Shown: positions 28,908 to 36,771 of the stretch, in pieces
Layout: each line of letters begins with the position of its first letter
Position numbering within the stretch: position 1 is the stretch's first letter
IMG/VR virus record: IMGVR_UViG_3300013122_000007
Coordinates: 1-44,529 of that record
From: a virus
Direction: 5' to 3' (one strand)
Length of the DNA: 44,529 nucleotides
Made by a program: the position numbers and the translations under genes
The notes under the pieces: generated by a model
What the model was told of the DNA's origin: nothing
Seen by the model: only the letters and a program-made list of their open reading frames with translations
Database searches by the model: none

Positions 28908-29410
28908 ACCCGGCCCTCCAGCTTGTCGAGGCAGTAGATGGCCAGCACCGAGTAGTGGGCGACCTTGAGCAGGTCTTTGCGGTTGCGGCCACCCTTCTCA
29001 CCGAAGCGGTCGGAGTACTTGATGACGTTGCTCAGGGCGAAGTGCAGACCACGCTCGGGGCGCTTGGCGATGAGGGCGAAGGCCTGCACGCCGTCCTTTG
29101 CGTAGTGTTCGCCGTAGGTCTTGGCGATGTACTCGCGGACCTCGTCGAGGATGCCGAACTCGTTGAACTCGCCAACCAGCGACTCGTCCTGGTCCAGCTC
29201 CGGGACGTCCGGGCGGCGAACCAGACGGAAGTGGCTGTGATGCCAATTGGAGCCATCGGAGAGAGTCAGCACCCCGTCGTAGTCGATTGCGAGGACGGTC
29301 ACTTCATCAGTCGGCGGGACGGGGAGCCCGTGGTCGTGGCTGAACTGGATCGAACGATCGGTCGCAGTCACTACGTCGTAGACGCGGAAATTGTTTGCGG
29401 CGGGAGCCAT
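28904..29410 (-). CDS. DUF3310-like protein (gp1.7-like region)
   Basis: The start MAPAANNFRVYDVVTATDRS has AAGGAAC upstream and overlaps the exonuclease gene by 40 bases. The C-terminal part FALSNVIKYSDRFGEKGGRNRKDLLKVAHY resembles DUF3310, a small phage domain near nucleotide-metabolism genes that also occurs, I believe, in T7 gp1.7-type nucleotide kinases. No P-loop is seen. The N-terminal 70 residues may be a small beta domain. Function unproven. Confidence 0.65.
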   Translation of the reverse strand: MAPAANNFRVYDVVTATDRSIQFSHDHGLPVPPTDEVTVLAIDYDGVLTLSDGSNWHHSHFRLVRRPDVPELDQDESLVGEFNEFGILDEVREYIAKTYGEHYAKDGVQAFALIAKRPERGLHFALSNVIKYSDRFGEKGGRNRKDLLKVAHYSVLAIYCLDKLEGRV

Positions 29411-30150
29411 AGCTTCGGTTCCTTCCTTTTGAAGTCGTAGTCGGTTGCATGGAGGATTCGGGCGCAGCGCGCCTGCTGAAGCGCGACCTCCTCGCTCAGG
29501 CCTGCCTTGAGGTAGAGCGCAACGACTGCGGCCCACTCGGCTCCCTCATCGGCTTTCTCAAGGGCAGCCTTGGCCTTCACCGGGCCAATACCAGGACAGC
29601 CGGGGTAGCCGTCGGTGGTGTCGCCAGTGAGGGTCTGTTCGAGGAAGTAGAGGTAGGCTTCGTGGGGGTCGTTGAAGACCGGTTCGTCGTGCTTGGCCGG
29701 GTTGAACAGCCATGCGCCGCCGATGGTCTTGAGGTCTTTGTCTTCGCTGACGATGACCTTCTTGGCTCCCGGTCGGAACTTCGGCCATGTGGCGAGAATG
29801 CCCATGACGTCATCCGCTTCCAGGTTTGGCCGGGTGAAGGTCTCGTAGTTTTCTTTGCAGTGAGCCACCAAGGCCTTGTAGGCCAGCGGCTTGCGGACGC
29901 CTTTGCGATTTGTCTTGTACTGGGGGTAAATCTGCTTGCGGAAGTTCTCGCCATCCGTGAAGCAGAGGATGACCTCGTCGGCGCTGAGCTTGTCGGTCAG
30001 GTACGCAACGTCGGCCCCCAGGCGGTCTATCGCCTCCTGAAGGTCCGAGTGCAGGGTCCAGAAGTCATCGCCCCAGTCCACCTCGGTCTCAACCGAGGCG
30101 GTGGTCTGGTAGCAAAGGATGTCCGCGTCCAGAAGCAGGACGGTGGACAT
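29371..30150 (-). CDS. 5'-3' exonuclease (gp6-like)
   Basis: A 259-residue FEN/PIN-type nuclease that degrades host DNA and removes primers. Acidic metal ligands appear at D8/D10 (LLLDADILCY), E111/D113/D114 (LEADDVMG), SEDKDL and TGDTTDGYPG; the helix-hairpin-helix GCPGIGPVKA follows. The IYPQYKTNRKG segment (74-84) is the usual arch entry but is encoded by a perfect core of the phage promoter (29914-29931). Confidence 0.94.
   Translation of the reverse strand: MSTVLLLDADILCYQTTASVETEVDWGDDFWTLHSDLQEAIDRLGADVAYLTDKLSADEVILCFTDGENFRKQIYPQYKTNRKGVRKPLAYKALVAHCKENYETFTRPNLEADDVMGILATWPKFRPGAKKVIVSEDKDLKTIGGAWLFNPAKHDEPVFNDPHEAYLYFLEQTLTGDTTDGYPGCPGIGPVKAKAALEKADEGAEWAAVVALYLKAGLSEEVALQQARCARILHATDYDFKRKEPKLWLPPQTISASTT
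29914..29931 (-). promoter_or_regulatory. Phage promoter core inside the exonuclease gene
   Basis: ATTTACCCCCAGTACAAG on the minus strand, identical to the consensus except CAAG for CTAG at the 3' end. It codes for IYPQYK. The copy in the RNA polymerase gene (42062-42079) has the same bases and the same three after it. Confidence 0.6.
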
Positions 30151-30156
30151 AGAGGG

Positions 30157-30396
30157 TTACCAATCAGATGAACAGGAAGAGCTGTCGGAGGAGCTGCTGT
30201 ACGAGCTGCTGTAGTCGCTGGAGCAACTGGAGCGGCTGCTTTCGCAGTGGCTCGAATCGCTCAGCGCCGAGACCACCACAGCGGTAGTCAGGAGGTCAGG
30301 GCCTGACGTCTGGTGGCGGTGGTGGTGGTGAACAACAGGAGCGACAGGCGCAGCAACAGGCCGCTGCCGACGGCGGTTCTTGAAGAGTCCGAACAT
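30157..30396 (-). CDS. Small His/Ser/Cys-rich protein, 79 aa
   Basis: The start is MFGLFKNRRRQRP with AAGGAA upstream. A basic N terminus and VVHHHHRHQT are followed by a short hydrophobic part (LLTTAVVVSALS) and a tail of about 35 residues made almost only of serine, with spaced cysteine, aspartate and tyrosine (SSCSSDYSSSYSSSSDSSSC). Not recognised. The histidines and cysteines suggest metal binding; the tail is low-complexity. It sits between exonuclease and ribonucleotide reductase. Confidence 0.65.
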   Translation of the reverse strand: MFGLFKNRRRQRPVAAPVAPVVHHHHRHQTSGPDLLTTAVVVSALSDSSHCESSRSSCSSDYSSSYSSSSDSSSCSSDW

Positions 30397-30406
30397 GGTC
30401 GTTTCC

Positions 30407-31381
30407 TTACGCAGCGAGGGCTTCCCATCCCCAGCCACCGGTCATGCCGGCAACCGAGTACTCGGAAACGCGCTGCTCGAAGAAGTTGGTGTGACCTTCG
30501 GCAAGGAGTTCTGCGACCCACGGAAGCGGGTTGTCCTTGACGCCGAAGTTGGCCTTGAAGCCGAGTTGGATCAGTCGACGGTCTGCGATGTAGCGGATGT
30601 ACTGCTTCATCTCAGCCTTGGTGAGCCCTTCCGGTTCACCCAGCTCGAAGGCCAAGTCGATGAACTTGTCCTCCAGGGCGACGGCGGTGCGGTACATCTC
30701 GTAGACGGAGCGCTTGAACTCGTCCGTCAGCACCTCCGGGAACTCACGGCAGAACTCACGGAACAGCTTGCTCATGCCCTCGACGTGCTGGGTCTCGTCG
30801 CGGATGGACCACTCGACGATCTTGCACATGCCCAGCATCTTCCCGAAGCGCTGGTAGTTCAGCAGCATCACGAAAGCAGAGAACAGACTCATGCCCTCGT
30901 TGCAGACCGACTGAGCCAAGGCCTGAGCCATGCCTGCCGGCGTGCTGACGTCGTTGTCCTGCATGAACTCGATCTTGGCGGCCATCTCGGTGTACCCGAG
31001 GAAAGCCGAGTACTCCTCGTCCGGGAGACCCAAGGTGTCGTTCAGCAGTGCATAGGCGCGCTGGTGGATGCCCTCACGGGCCGCGAAGGCCAGCAACATG
31101 CAGCGGACTTCGTTGTTCTTGAAGTACGGGATGAACAGGTCGCAGTAGTTCTGCCCTACCTGAGCGTCCGTCTGCGTGAACAGGCGAAGAATCTGCGTGA
31201 TCTGGTTGACCTCATGCGGCAACAGGACCCCGGTGTTCCACTGCAGAACGTCTTCCTGCAGCTCGGGCTCCTGCTCATGCCAGTGGATCAGCTCATGGTT
31301 GACTGCCGCCTCCATCGCCCAAGGGAAGTGGAACGGCTTGTAGGTTTGGGCGTACTCGGTCAGCCGTGGCATGACAGACAC
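30407..31381 (-). CDS. nrdB: Ribonucleotide reductase small subunit
   Basis: A 324-residue class I beta subunit that carries the diiron-tyrosyl cofactor. EGIHQRAY contains E103, H106 and the radical Y110 with the spacing of E. coli E115/H118/Y122. VEWSIRDETQH is the second ligand set. The start overlaps the large-subunit gene by 22 bases. With that partner it makes dNTPs for phage DNA. Confidence 0.94.
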   Translation of the reverse strand: MSVMPRLTEYAQTYKPFHFPWAMEAAVNHELIHWHEQEPELQEDVLQWNTGVLLPHEVNQITQILRLFTQTDAQVGQNYCDLFIPYFKNNEVRCMLLAFAAREGIHQRAYALLNDTLGLPDEEYSAFLGYTEMAAKIEFMQDNDVSTPAGMAQALAQSVCNEGMSLFSAFVMLLNYQRFGKMLGMCKIVEWSIRDETQHVEGMSKLFREFCREFPEVLTDEFKRSVYEMYRTAVALEDKFIDLAFELGEPEGLTKAEMKQYIRYIADRRLIQLGFKANFGVKDNPLPWVAELLAEGHTNFFEQRVSEYSVAGMTGGWGWEALAA

Positions 31382-33135
31382 TCCTCTTCTTTCGGGGCCT
31401 CACCGAGCGCCTGACGCTCCACCTTGCGGCTCACCTTCTCGGCTGCATGGCCGGTGGTGGTGCGCAGGTAGTACAGGCCCTTCAGCCCGCCCTTGTGGGC
31501 AGACAGGTGGACGCTGTTGACGTAGGAACGGGGCGAACCCGCAGCGAAGAACACGTTGACCGACTGGCCTTGGCAGACCCACGGCTGGCGGTCGGCGGCG
31601 TGCTTGACGACCCAGTGCTGGTCCAGTTCCGGGAAGGTCTTGAAGACCTCCTTGTCGGTGCCGTCCAGGAAGTCCAGGTGCTGAACCGATCCGTCGTGTT
31701 CCAGGATGCTGGTCCAGGTCTCGTTGTCGTCCTTACCGTACTTCTGAAGAACAGCCTGTAAGTGCTTGTTTTTGACGACATGAGAGCCGACGCGAGTCCG
31801 ATGGACGTAGTAGTTGCTACGCCACGGCTCGATGCTCGGGGAGCAGCCAGCGATGATGGAGCTGTTGGCGTTCGGGGCGATTGCCAGCAGGTGCGCGTTG
31901 CGACGGCCTGAGCCGATCAGGTCACCCGGCTCTCCACGCTCCTGAGCCAGACGCTCGCTCTCGGCGGCAGCCTCGGCCTTGATGAGCGAGAAGATGGTCT
32001 TGTTGATGCCCACGGCCACCGCGGACTCGAACGGGACGCCATGCTTCTGCAGATAGCTGTGGAAGCCCATCGCACCGATACCGATGGAGCGCTCTTGGGT
32101 GGCCGAGTAGACGGCTTTCTTGAGCGGCTCCGGGGCGTACCGGATGAAGAACGTCAGGACGTTGTCGAGGAAGCGGGTGACGTCGGCAACCAGGCCTTCC
32201 GGCCACTCATCGAACGTCTCCAGGTTCAGGCTGGACAGGCAGCAGACAGCGGTGCGCTGCGCGTCGGTAGCCAGATGGATTTCGTTGCACAGGTTGCTGC
32301 CATGGATGCGCAGACCCAGCGCCTTCTGGAACGGGTTCAGCTCACGGTTGGCCGCATCGATGAAGTTCAGGTACGGCTCACCGGTACGGAAGCGCACTTC
32401 GAGGATGCGTTCCCACAGCTGGCGGGCCTTGATGGTTCCCCTCACCTCCCCGCTGTGCGGGCAGCGAAGGTGCCAGTCGGCATCGGCGTAGACCGCCGCC
32501 ATGAAGGCGTCCGGGATGTTGACCGCGTGGTGCAGGTTCAGCGTCTTGCGGTTGACGTCGCCGCCGGTCGGGACCCTGATCTGCAGGAACTCGATGATGT
32601 CCGGGTGGCTGACGTCGAGGTAGGCCGCATAGCTGCCCTTGCGGGTGGTGCCTTGCTTCCACGCCAACATGCCGCTGTCGGCGACCTTGAGGAACGGGAT
32701 GGGGCCGGGAGCCTTCTTCGAGATGGCCCGGATGGCATCCCAGTGCCCGCCTACGCCGCCGCCCATGACCGAGAGCCAAGCCAGTTCTGACTGGTGGTCG
32801 ATGAGGCCCTTGCGGGTATCCGGGACGAAGGACTTGAAGCAACTGATCGGCATCGCGCCGACATCGAGGTGGATGATTTCCCCCTGAGTGTTCAGGCGAA
32901 CCATCGGGGCGTTGGAGAGGATGGGACTGGAGTACATGAAATGGAGCTGCGACACGGCGTCGTAGATACGCTGTGCCAAGCCGAAGTCCCCCTCACAGAA
33001 GGCAACCGCAGCGCGAGCGAAGGCATCCTGGGGAGAATGCTCACCGGGCATCAGGTAGAACTCTGTGAGGAGGTCGCGGGCTTGAGGGGTCAGCAGTCCA
33101 TCTCGGTCGTAGTCGACTTTGATGGGTGTGTTCAT
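31360..33135 (-). CDS. nrdA: Ribonucleotide reductase large subunit
   Basis: A 591-residue class I alpha subunit. The catalytic loop is N281-L-C283-N-E285, redox cysteines are C99 (PISCF) and C298/C299, the radical-transfer YYLRT lies near the end, and the C-terminal shuttle is C586-L-S-C589-HG. The N terminus begins directly with the reductase domain, so the regulatory ATP cone is missing and dATP feedback is probably lost. It overlaps ThyX by four bases. Glutaredoxin from the gene at 34030 can reduce it. Confidence 0.95.
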   Translation of the reverse strand: MNTPIKVDYDRDGLLTPQARDLLTEFYLMPGEHSPQDAFARAAVAFCEGDFGLAQRIYDAVSQLHFMYSSPILSNAPMVRLNTQGEIIHLDVGAMPISCFKSFVPDTRKGLIDHQSELAWLSVMGGGVGGHWDAIRAISKKAPGPIPFLKVADSGMLAWKQGTTRKGSYAAYLDVSHPDIIEFLQIRVPTGGDVNRKTLNLHHAVNIPDAFMAAVYADADWHLRCPHSGEVRGTIKARQLWERILEVRFRTGEPYLNFIDAANRELNPFQKALGLRIHGSNLCNEIHLATDAQRTAVCCLSSLNLETFDEWPEGLVADVTRFLDNVLTFFIRYAPEPLKKAVYSATQERSIGIGAMGFHSYLQKHGVPFESAVAVGINKTIFSLIKAEAAAESERLAQERGEPGDLIGSGRRNAHLLAIAPNANSSIIAGCSPSIEPWRSNYYVHRTRVGSHVVKNKHLQAVLQKYGKDDNETWTSILEHDGSVQHLDFLDGTDKEVFKTFPELDQHWVVKHAADRQPWVCQGQSVNVFFAAGSPRSYVNSVHLSAHKGGLKGLYYLRTTTGHAAEKVSRKVERQALGEAPKEEECLSCHG

Positions 33136-33800
33136 TGCTGGGTCAGGGCTTTCCAGCTCACGGGGAACAGAGGAGCGATGACTTGGCCCACCATTGCGGC
33201 GAGCTGCTGGACTTCCTTCTGAGCGTGAGCGTCAGTTCGTTTGAGGTAGAAGTTGGCGAATGCGTAGAGGTTGCCGGTCCAGATCCAGTTGACCTGTACG
33301 CCTTGGGGGAGGATGAAGCGGGCCTGCTCGGGGCAGACGCCGTCCCGAATCATCAGCTCGTAGATGTCGATGGCGTGCCTAGCGAGCGTTATGTAGGTCT
33401 CACGCCAAGCGACGTTGTTGGGGTGAACCCCGGCGCTTCCCTGCTTCGCTGAGCCTTCCGGCTTGCAGCGGAAGTGGTCCGGGACGTACAGCTCAGGGGT
33501 CGAGCTGATGTACCGGCGAGACTCCTCGTTCTCCACCAGACCCTGCTTGTGCTTGAAGCATTGGGTGCGGATCGGCACCGGAGCTTTCATGCGCAGGGTG
33601 ATGCTGGTGTGGGCGAAGGGAGTCCAGTGGTCGTGCTTGGCGAGGTAGTGGATCAGGCGCTCGTCAGCAGCCTTCAGGACCGGGTAGCCGCCCAGGTCGT
33701 CGTCGATCCAGTCCCACTCGGAGGTCTTGTCGAAGGACACGCGGGCAGCGTTGACGATGCTGAGGTCGCTGCCCATGTGGTCAACGTACTCGGCCTTCAT
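33132..33800 (-). CDS. thyX: Flavin-dependent thymidylate synthase
   Basis: The start MKAEYVDHMGSDLSIVNAAR has GAGGAGG seven bases upstream. The 222-residue product has the ThyX elements HWTPFAHTSITLRMKAP, CFKHKQGLVENEESRRYIS and RFILPQGVQVNWIWTGN. The RHR of the classical motif is KHK here, with one extra residue before the serine, a variant I associate with phage ThyX. It makes dTMP from dUMP using FAD and methylene-tetrahydrofolate. Confidence 0.93.
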   Translation of the reverse strand: MKAEYVDHMGSDLSIVNAARVSFDKTSEWDWIDDDLGGYPVLKAADERLIHYLAKHDHWTPFAHTSITLRMKAPVPIRTQCFKHKQGLVENEESRRYISSTPELYVPDHFRCKPEGSAKQGSAGVHPNNVAWRETYITLARHAIDIYELMIRDGVCPEQARFILPQGVQVNWIWTGNLYAFANFYLKRTDAHAQKEVQQLAAMVGQVIAPLFPVSWKALTQQ

Positions 33801-34027
33801 CAGAACTCCTCCTCGACCTCGACCGGGATGCCGCAGAAGACGGTGCCAGTGGAGTACCTCACCATCGGGTAGCGCGGGCAAAGCAGATCGCGGTGGTTCT
33901 CGGCCTTCAGGCGGTCCATCTCGGCATTGCTCAGGACGAACTTCTCGATTTCACGGTTCTCCTTCTTGGCCTTGGCGATGGCCTCGAAGAGTTGCTCCGT
34001 CATGGTTTTGCGATAGACGACGCGCAT
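33800..34027 (-). CDS. Small protein, 75 aa
   Basis: The ATG of MRVVYRKTMTEQLFEAIAK is chosen because AGGAG lies five bases upstream; GTG two codons before is the alternative. Helical N-terminal half, then LLCPRYPMVRYSTGTVFCGIPVEVEEEF. Not recognised. Located between glutaredoxin and ThyX with overlaps. Confidence 0.65.
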   Translation of the reverse strand: MRVVYRKTMTEQLFEAIAKAKKENREIEKFVLSNAEMDRLKAENHRDLLCPRYPMVRYSTGTVFCGIPVEVEEEF

Positions 34028-34029
34028 GG

Positions 34030-34305
34030 TCACTCCTTGATGGACTGGTAGAACTTCAGGGCTTCCATGCCCCCCTGCATCCCGGTGTGGACGGACGAAA
34101 CGTCTTTGCCGGTGATGACCACGAAGGGCAGCTGGACGGTGGCACCGAGGCCAAAGTTGAGGTCGGCCAGCTCACGGAACTGGTCGTAGAGGGCCGGATC
34201 GGAATCGATCAGGTGGTACACGGGTTCGATGCCGCGAGCCTTGGCCATCGAGACCAAGGCCTTGCAGTTGGCGCAGGCGGCTGTGCCGTAGACGACGAAG
34301 GTCAC
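34030..34305 (-). CDS. Glutaredoxin-like electron donor
   Basis: A 91-residue thioredoxin-fold protein. CANC at 11-14 is the redox motif, LPFVVI contains the cis-proline, and TGMQGGMEALKFY is the usual end. It likely reduces the ribonucleotide reductase encoded three genes downstream (NrdH-like role). It overlaps the membrane-protein gene by four bases. Confidence 0.9.
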   Translation of the reverse strand: MTFVVYGTAACANCKALVSMAKARGIEPVYHLIDSDPALYDQFRELADLNFGLGATVQLPFVVITGKDVSSVHTGMQGGMEALKFYQSIKE

Positions 34306-34775
34306 TTGGCGACCTCCTTGACCAGACTGGCGCTGAACTCGATCAGGTAGAGCTTCGGTGCCAGCCAGATTTGCAGCGCGGTCTTGGTGGAGACGTAGAG
34401 CGCCGGGATACCGCCGAACAGGCTCATCAGAACGCCCACACCACCTAATGCACCGAACCCAATCACTCGGACGTCGTGGTAGTCCTCCCGCGCCTTCGCA
34501 GCCAGCTCCTCGTTGCGGTCATTGGTACGCAGGTAGTCGCGGTTGGCCTGGAAGGACAGCGTCAGGTGTTTGGCGAAACGGCACACAGCAAAGACCGTCA
34601 CGCCAACAATGATGCCGCCCACGAAGACCTCGAAGATGGCCTCCCAAAACTTCCACAGCAGCAGCTGTTGGATGACTTCAGGGGTCTCTGCCAAGAGGAA
34701 GTCCTTGGCGGTGTTGAGGCTGGACGTGACGCCGCTCAGGATGTCGGCCAGTGCTTTTTGAAGTTGCTCGTTCAT
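34302..34775 (-). CDS. Membrane protein, 157 aa
   Basis: Residues about 49-66 (FEVFVGGIIVGVTVFAVCRF) and 105-135 (VIGFGALGGVGVLMSLFGGIPALYV) are transmembrane segments, with a charged loop between. AAGGAG precedes the ATG. Not recognised. A holin-type or membrane-effector role is possible, but the gene is in the replication cluster, not beside the lysozyme. Confidence 0.65.
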   Translation of the reverse strand: MNEQLQKALADILSGVTSSLNTAKDFLLAETPEVIQQLLLWKFWEAIFEVFVGGIIVGVTVFAVCRFAKHLTLSFQANRDYLRTNDRNEELAAKAREDYHDVRVIGFGALGGVGVLMSLFGGIPALYVSTKTALQIWLAPKLYLIEFSASLVKEVAK

Positions 34776-34784
34776 GGTTTCTCC

Positions 34785-36671
34785 TTAGTGGGTATCCGCC
34801 CAGGTCTTGCCGATTGCGAAGTCGGCCTCCAGCGGGCAGCGGTAGTTGAAGTAGGCAGCGGTGTTCTCCATGGCCTGCTTGCACAGCTGGCCGATGTGTT
34901 CCGCGATTTCGGGGGTGCGACAGGCGATCTGGACTTCGTCATGAACCCAGGCGCAGAAGCAGAAGTCGCCGTCCCAGCCGTGGCGGTAGCCGTGGGCCAA
35001 GAGGAGGTCTTCCAGTTCGATGAGCCAGCGCTTGCAGATCAGCGCACCGGCTGACTGCAGGAGGGTGTTGAGGGCGGCGTGTTCGGAGCGGACGTAGACC
35101 TTGCGGCCATCCAGCCCCTTCAGCCAGCCGCGCTTGGCGGCAGCCTTGACGTTGTCCAGGAGCAGCTTCAGTGCGGGGAAGCTCTTCAGGAACTTGGCCT
35201 TGAGCTTTTTGCCTGCCTTCTTCTGCTCTTCGGGTGAGGCGTTGGGCTTGACGATAGAGCCGATCTTTTCGTCGCCAGCGCCGTACAGGAAGGCGTAGAT
35301 GAAGGTCTTCGCCACTCCCCTCGCCCACTCATGCTGGGCGTCGTGCTTGTCTCTTTCAGTGCCCGGTGGAACCAGCCCCAAGGCCAGGGTATTGGCCCAG
35401 TGAATGTCCCCTTCCAGCAGTGCCCGGATGTACGCGCCGTCGTCGTACTTGGCCATGAAGTGACCAAGGCAGCGCAGTTCCAGACCGCTGGCGTCACTGC
35501 CGAGCAGCACCCAGCCCGGAGGAACCGTGAATAGCTCGCGGCACTCCTTTCCGTATTCGGCCCGTGTGCTTGGCACTTGGGCGACGTTCGGGTAGCTGTG
35601 GGTGGCTCGGCCTGTGACAGCCCCGTTGGGATTGACGCGACCGTGTATCCGTCCCTTGCGGCACAGACGCAGCCAGCCGTTGCTGCCTTCGCTGAGCTGA
35701 CCGATCCGCTTCTCCACCAAGAAGCTCTCCGCGAGGAGCTTGGCGTGAGGGTTGTCCAGTCGAGACAACACTGCTTCATCGATCTTGGGCTGGCCGTTCT
35801 CGGTGAACTCCTTGGGCTCCCAGCCGTACAGCTCCTTGAGCCGCTTGGCGATGTGCTGCCGACTGCTCGGGTTGAACGTCACCTGGGTGAACGTGCAGTA
35901 CGGAGCGCCTTCAGTCTGGTCTGCCTTCAGAGGGTCTTTGTAACGGACGGTGCGGGTCGGGTTCTTAATCCCAGTGGGCTGGTTCCACCAACCGAATGCC
36001 TCGACCAGTTCTCGCTGGATGACGTCGCGGCGAGCGACCAGTCGGGCGTACAGCTCAACAGCAGCCGTCTGGTTGAAGACGAAGCCGTTGAACTCCTGCC
36101 GCGCCATGAGAGCCGAGATGCGGTTCTCCAGATACAGCGCAGCGGGTGAGTACTCTTTTTCCTCGATCTTGCGGACCAGCTCCAGGGTGACGGCTACGTC
36201 CTGACGGCAGTAGTCGTGCATCTCCTCGTTCCAGTTGGCCCATGGATCGAGACCTCGCTCCTTCATGATGTCGGCGTATTCGCCCTTGTGGAGGCCGAGG
36301 CGGTAACCCCACGCCTTCAGCGAGTGACTGCCGATCAGGTTCTTGGGCAGGTCACCCTGCTTCTTGCGCAGGCGGGTGAAGTCGATGTCCGTGAGGTTTG
36401 CGTAGACCAGACGGGACTCAGCCATGGAGTCGCGCAGTCGGCCTTTCGGACGGAAGTCGGGGTACAGCTTTCGGATGGCTTCGTAGTCGAACCAGAAGCC
36501 GTTGTGTGCGACCAGTTCGTCGGCTCGCTCAAGGAGGTCGATGCCTTGCCGAATGGTCAGTGGGGAGAAGTCGTAGAACTCCCCGGTGTCGATGTCTGCC
36601 GCCCAGATGCAGTGGATTCTGGTCATCTGGTCCAGCAAGCCATCAGTCTCGATGTCGAATACCAATCGCAT
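34785..36671 (-). CDS. Family A DNA polymerase (gp5-like)
   Basis: A 628-residue replicative polymerase with proofreading. Exo motifs are D6/E8 (FDIETDG), N57/D62 (AHNGFWFDYE) and Y154/D158 (YCRQDV). Polymerase motif A is D393 (GSDASGLELR), motif B K455...Y463 (AKTFIYAFLYG) and motif C HDEV (577-580). It is 76 residues shorter than T7 gp5, which fits absence of the thioredoxin-binding insertion. Transcription starts about 80 bases upstream at a phage promoter followed by a strong hairpin. Confidence 0.96.
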   Translation of the reverse strand: MRLVFDIETDGLLDQMTRIHCIWAADIDTGEFYDFSPLTIRQGIDLLERADELVAHNGFWFDYEAIRKLYPDFRPKGRLRDSMAESRLVYANLTDIDFTRLRKKQGDLPKNLIGSHSLKAWGYRLGLHKGEYADIMKERGLDPWANWNEEMHDYCRQDVAVTLELVRKIEEKEYSPAALYLENRISALMARQEFNGFVFNQTAAVELYARLVARRDVIQRELVEAFGWWNQPTGIKNPTRTVRYKDPLKADQTEGAPYCTFTQVTFNPSSRQHIAKRLKELYGWEPKEFTENGQPKIDEAVLSRLDNPHAKLLAESFLVEKRIGQLSEGSNGWLRLCRKGRIHGRVNPNGAVTGRATHSYPNVAQVPSTRAEYGKECRELFTVPPGWVLLGSDASGLELRCLGHFMAKYDDGAYIRALLEGDIHWANTLALGLVPPGTERDKHDAQHEWARGVAKTFIYAFLYGAGDEKIGSIVKPNASPEEQKKAGKKLKAKFLKSFPALKLLLDNVKAAAKRGWLKGLDGRKVYVRSEHAALNTLLQSAGALICKRWLIELEDLLLAHGYRHGWDGDFCFCAWVHDEVQIACRTPEIAEHIGQLCKQAMENTAAYFNYRCPLEADFAIGKTWADTH

Positions 36672-36690
36672 CGGGGGCCTCTCGCTGGAG

Positions 36691-36729
36691 AAAAGAAAAC
36701 CCCCGAGCCAGCGGGTGCCGGTCGGGGGT
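36691..36729 (-). terminator. Hairpin terminator between helicase and DNA polymerase genes
   Basis: The minus-strand RNA has an 8-bp stem (ACCCCCGA with TCGGGGGT), one bulged C and five further pairs around ACCC, followed by TTTTCTTTTC. It lies about 25 bases after the phage promoter at 36754, so it is also the 5' end of the DNA polymerase transcript. Confidence 0.8.
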
Positions 36730-36753
36730 CGTGGGGGGTTGGTTTGGTTGAAG

Positions 36754-36771
36754 CTAGTACTGGGGGTAAAT
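36754..36771 (-). promoter_or_regulatory. Phage promoter before DNA polymerase
   Basis: A full match to ATTTACCCCCAGTACTAG on the minus strand, overlapping the TGA of the primase-helicase gene. Confidence 0.85.

Noticed and set aside
28696-29001. N-terminal extension of the MazG-like frame
   Set aside because: The GTG at 28695 has a good ribosome site and a GTGA overlap with the preceding gene; the extension reads through other genes out of frame.
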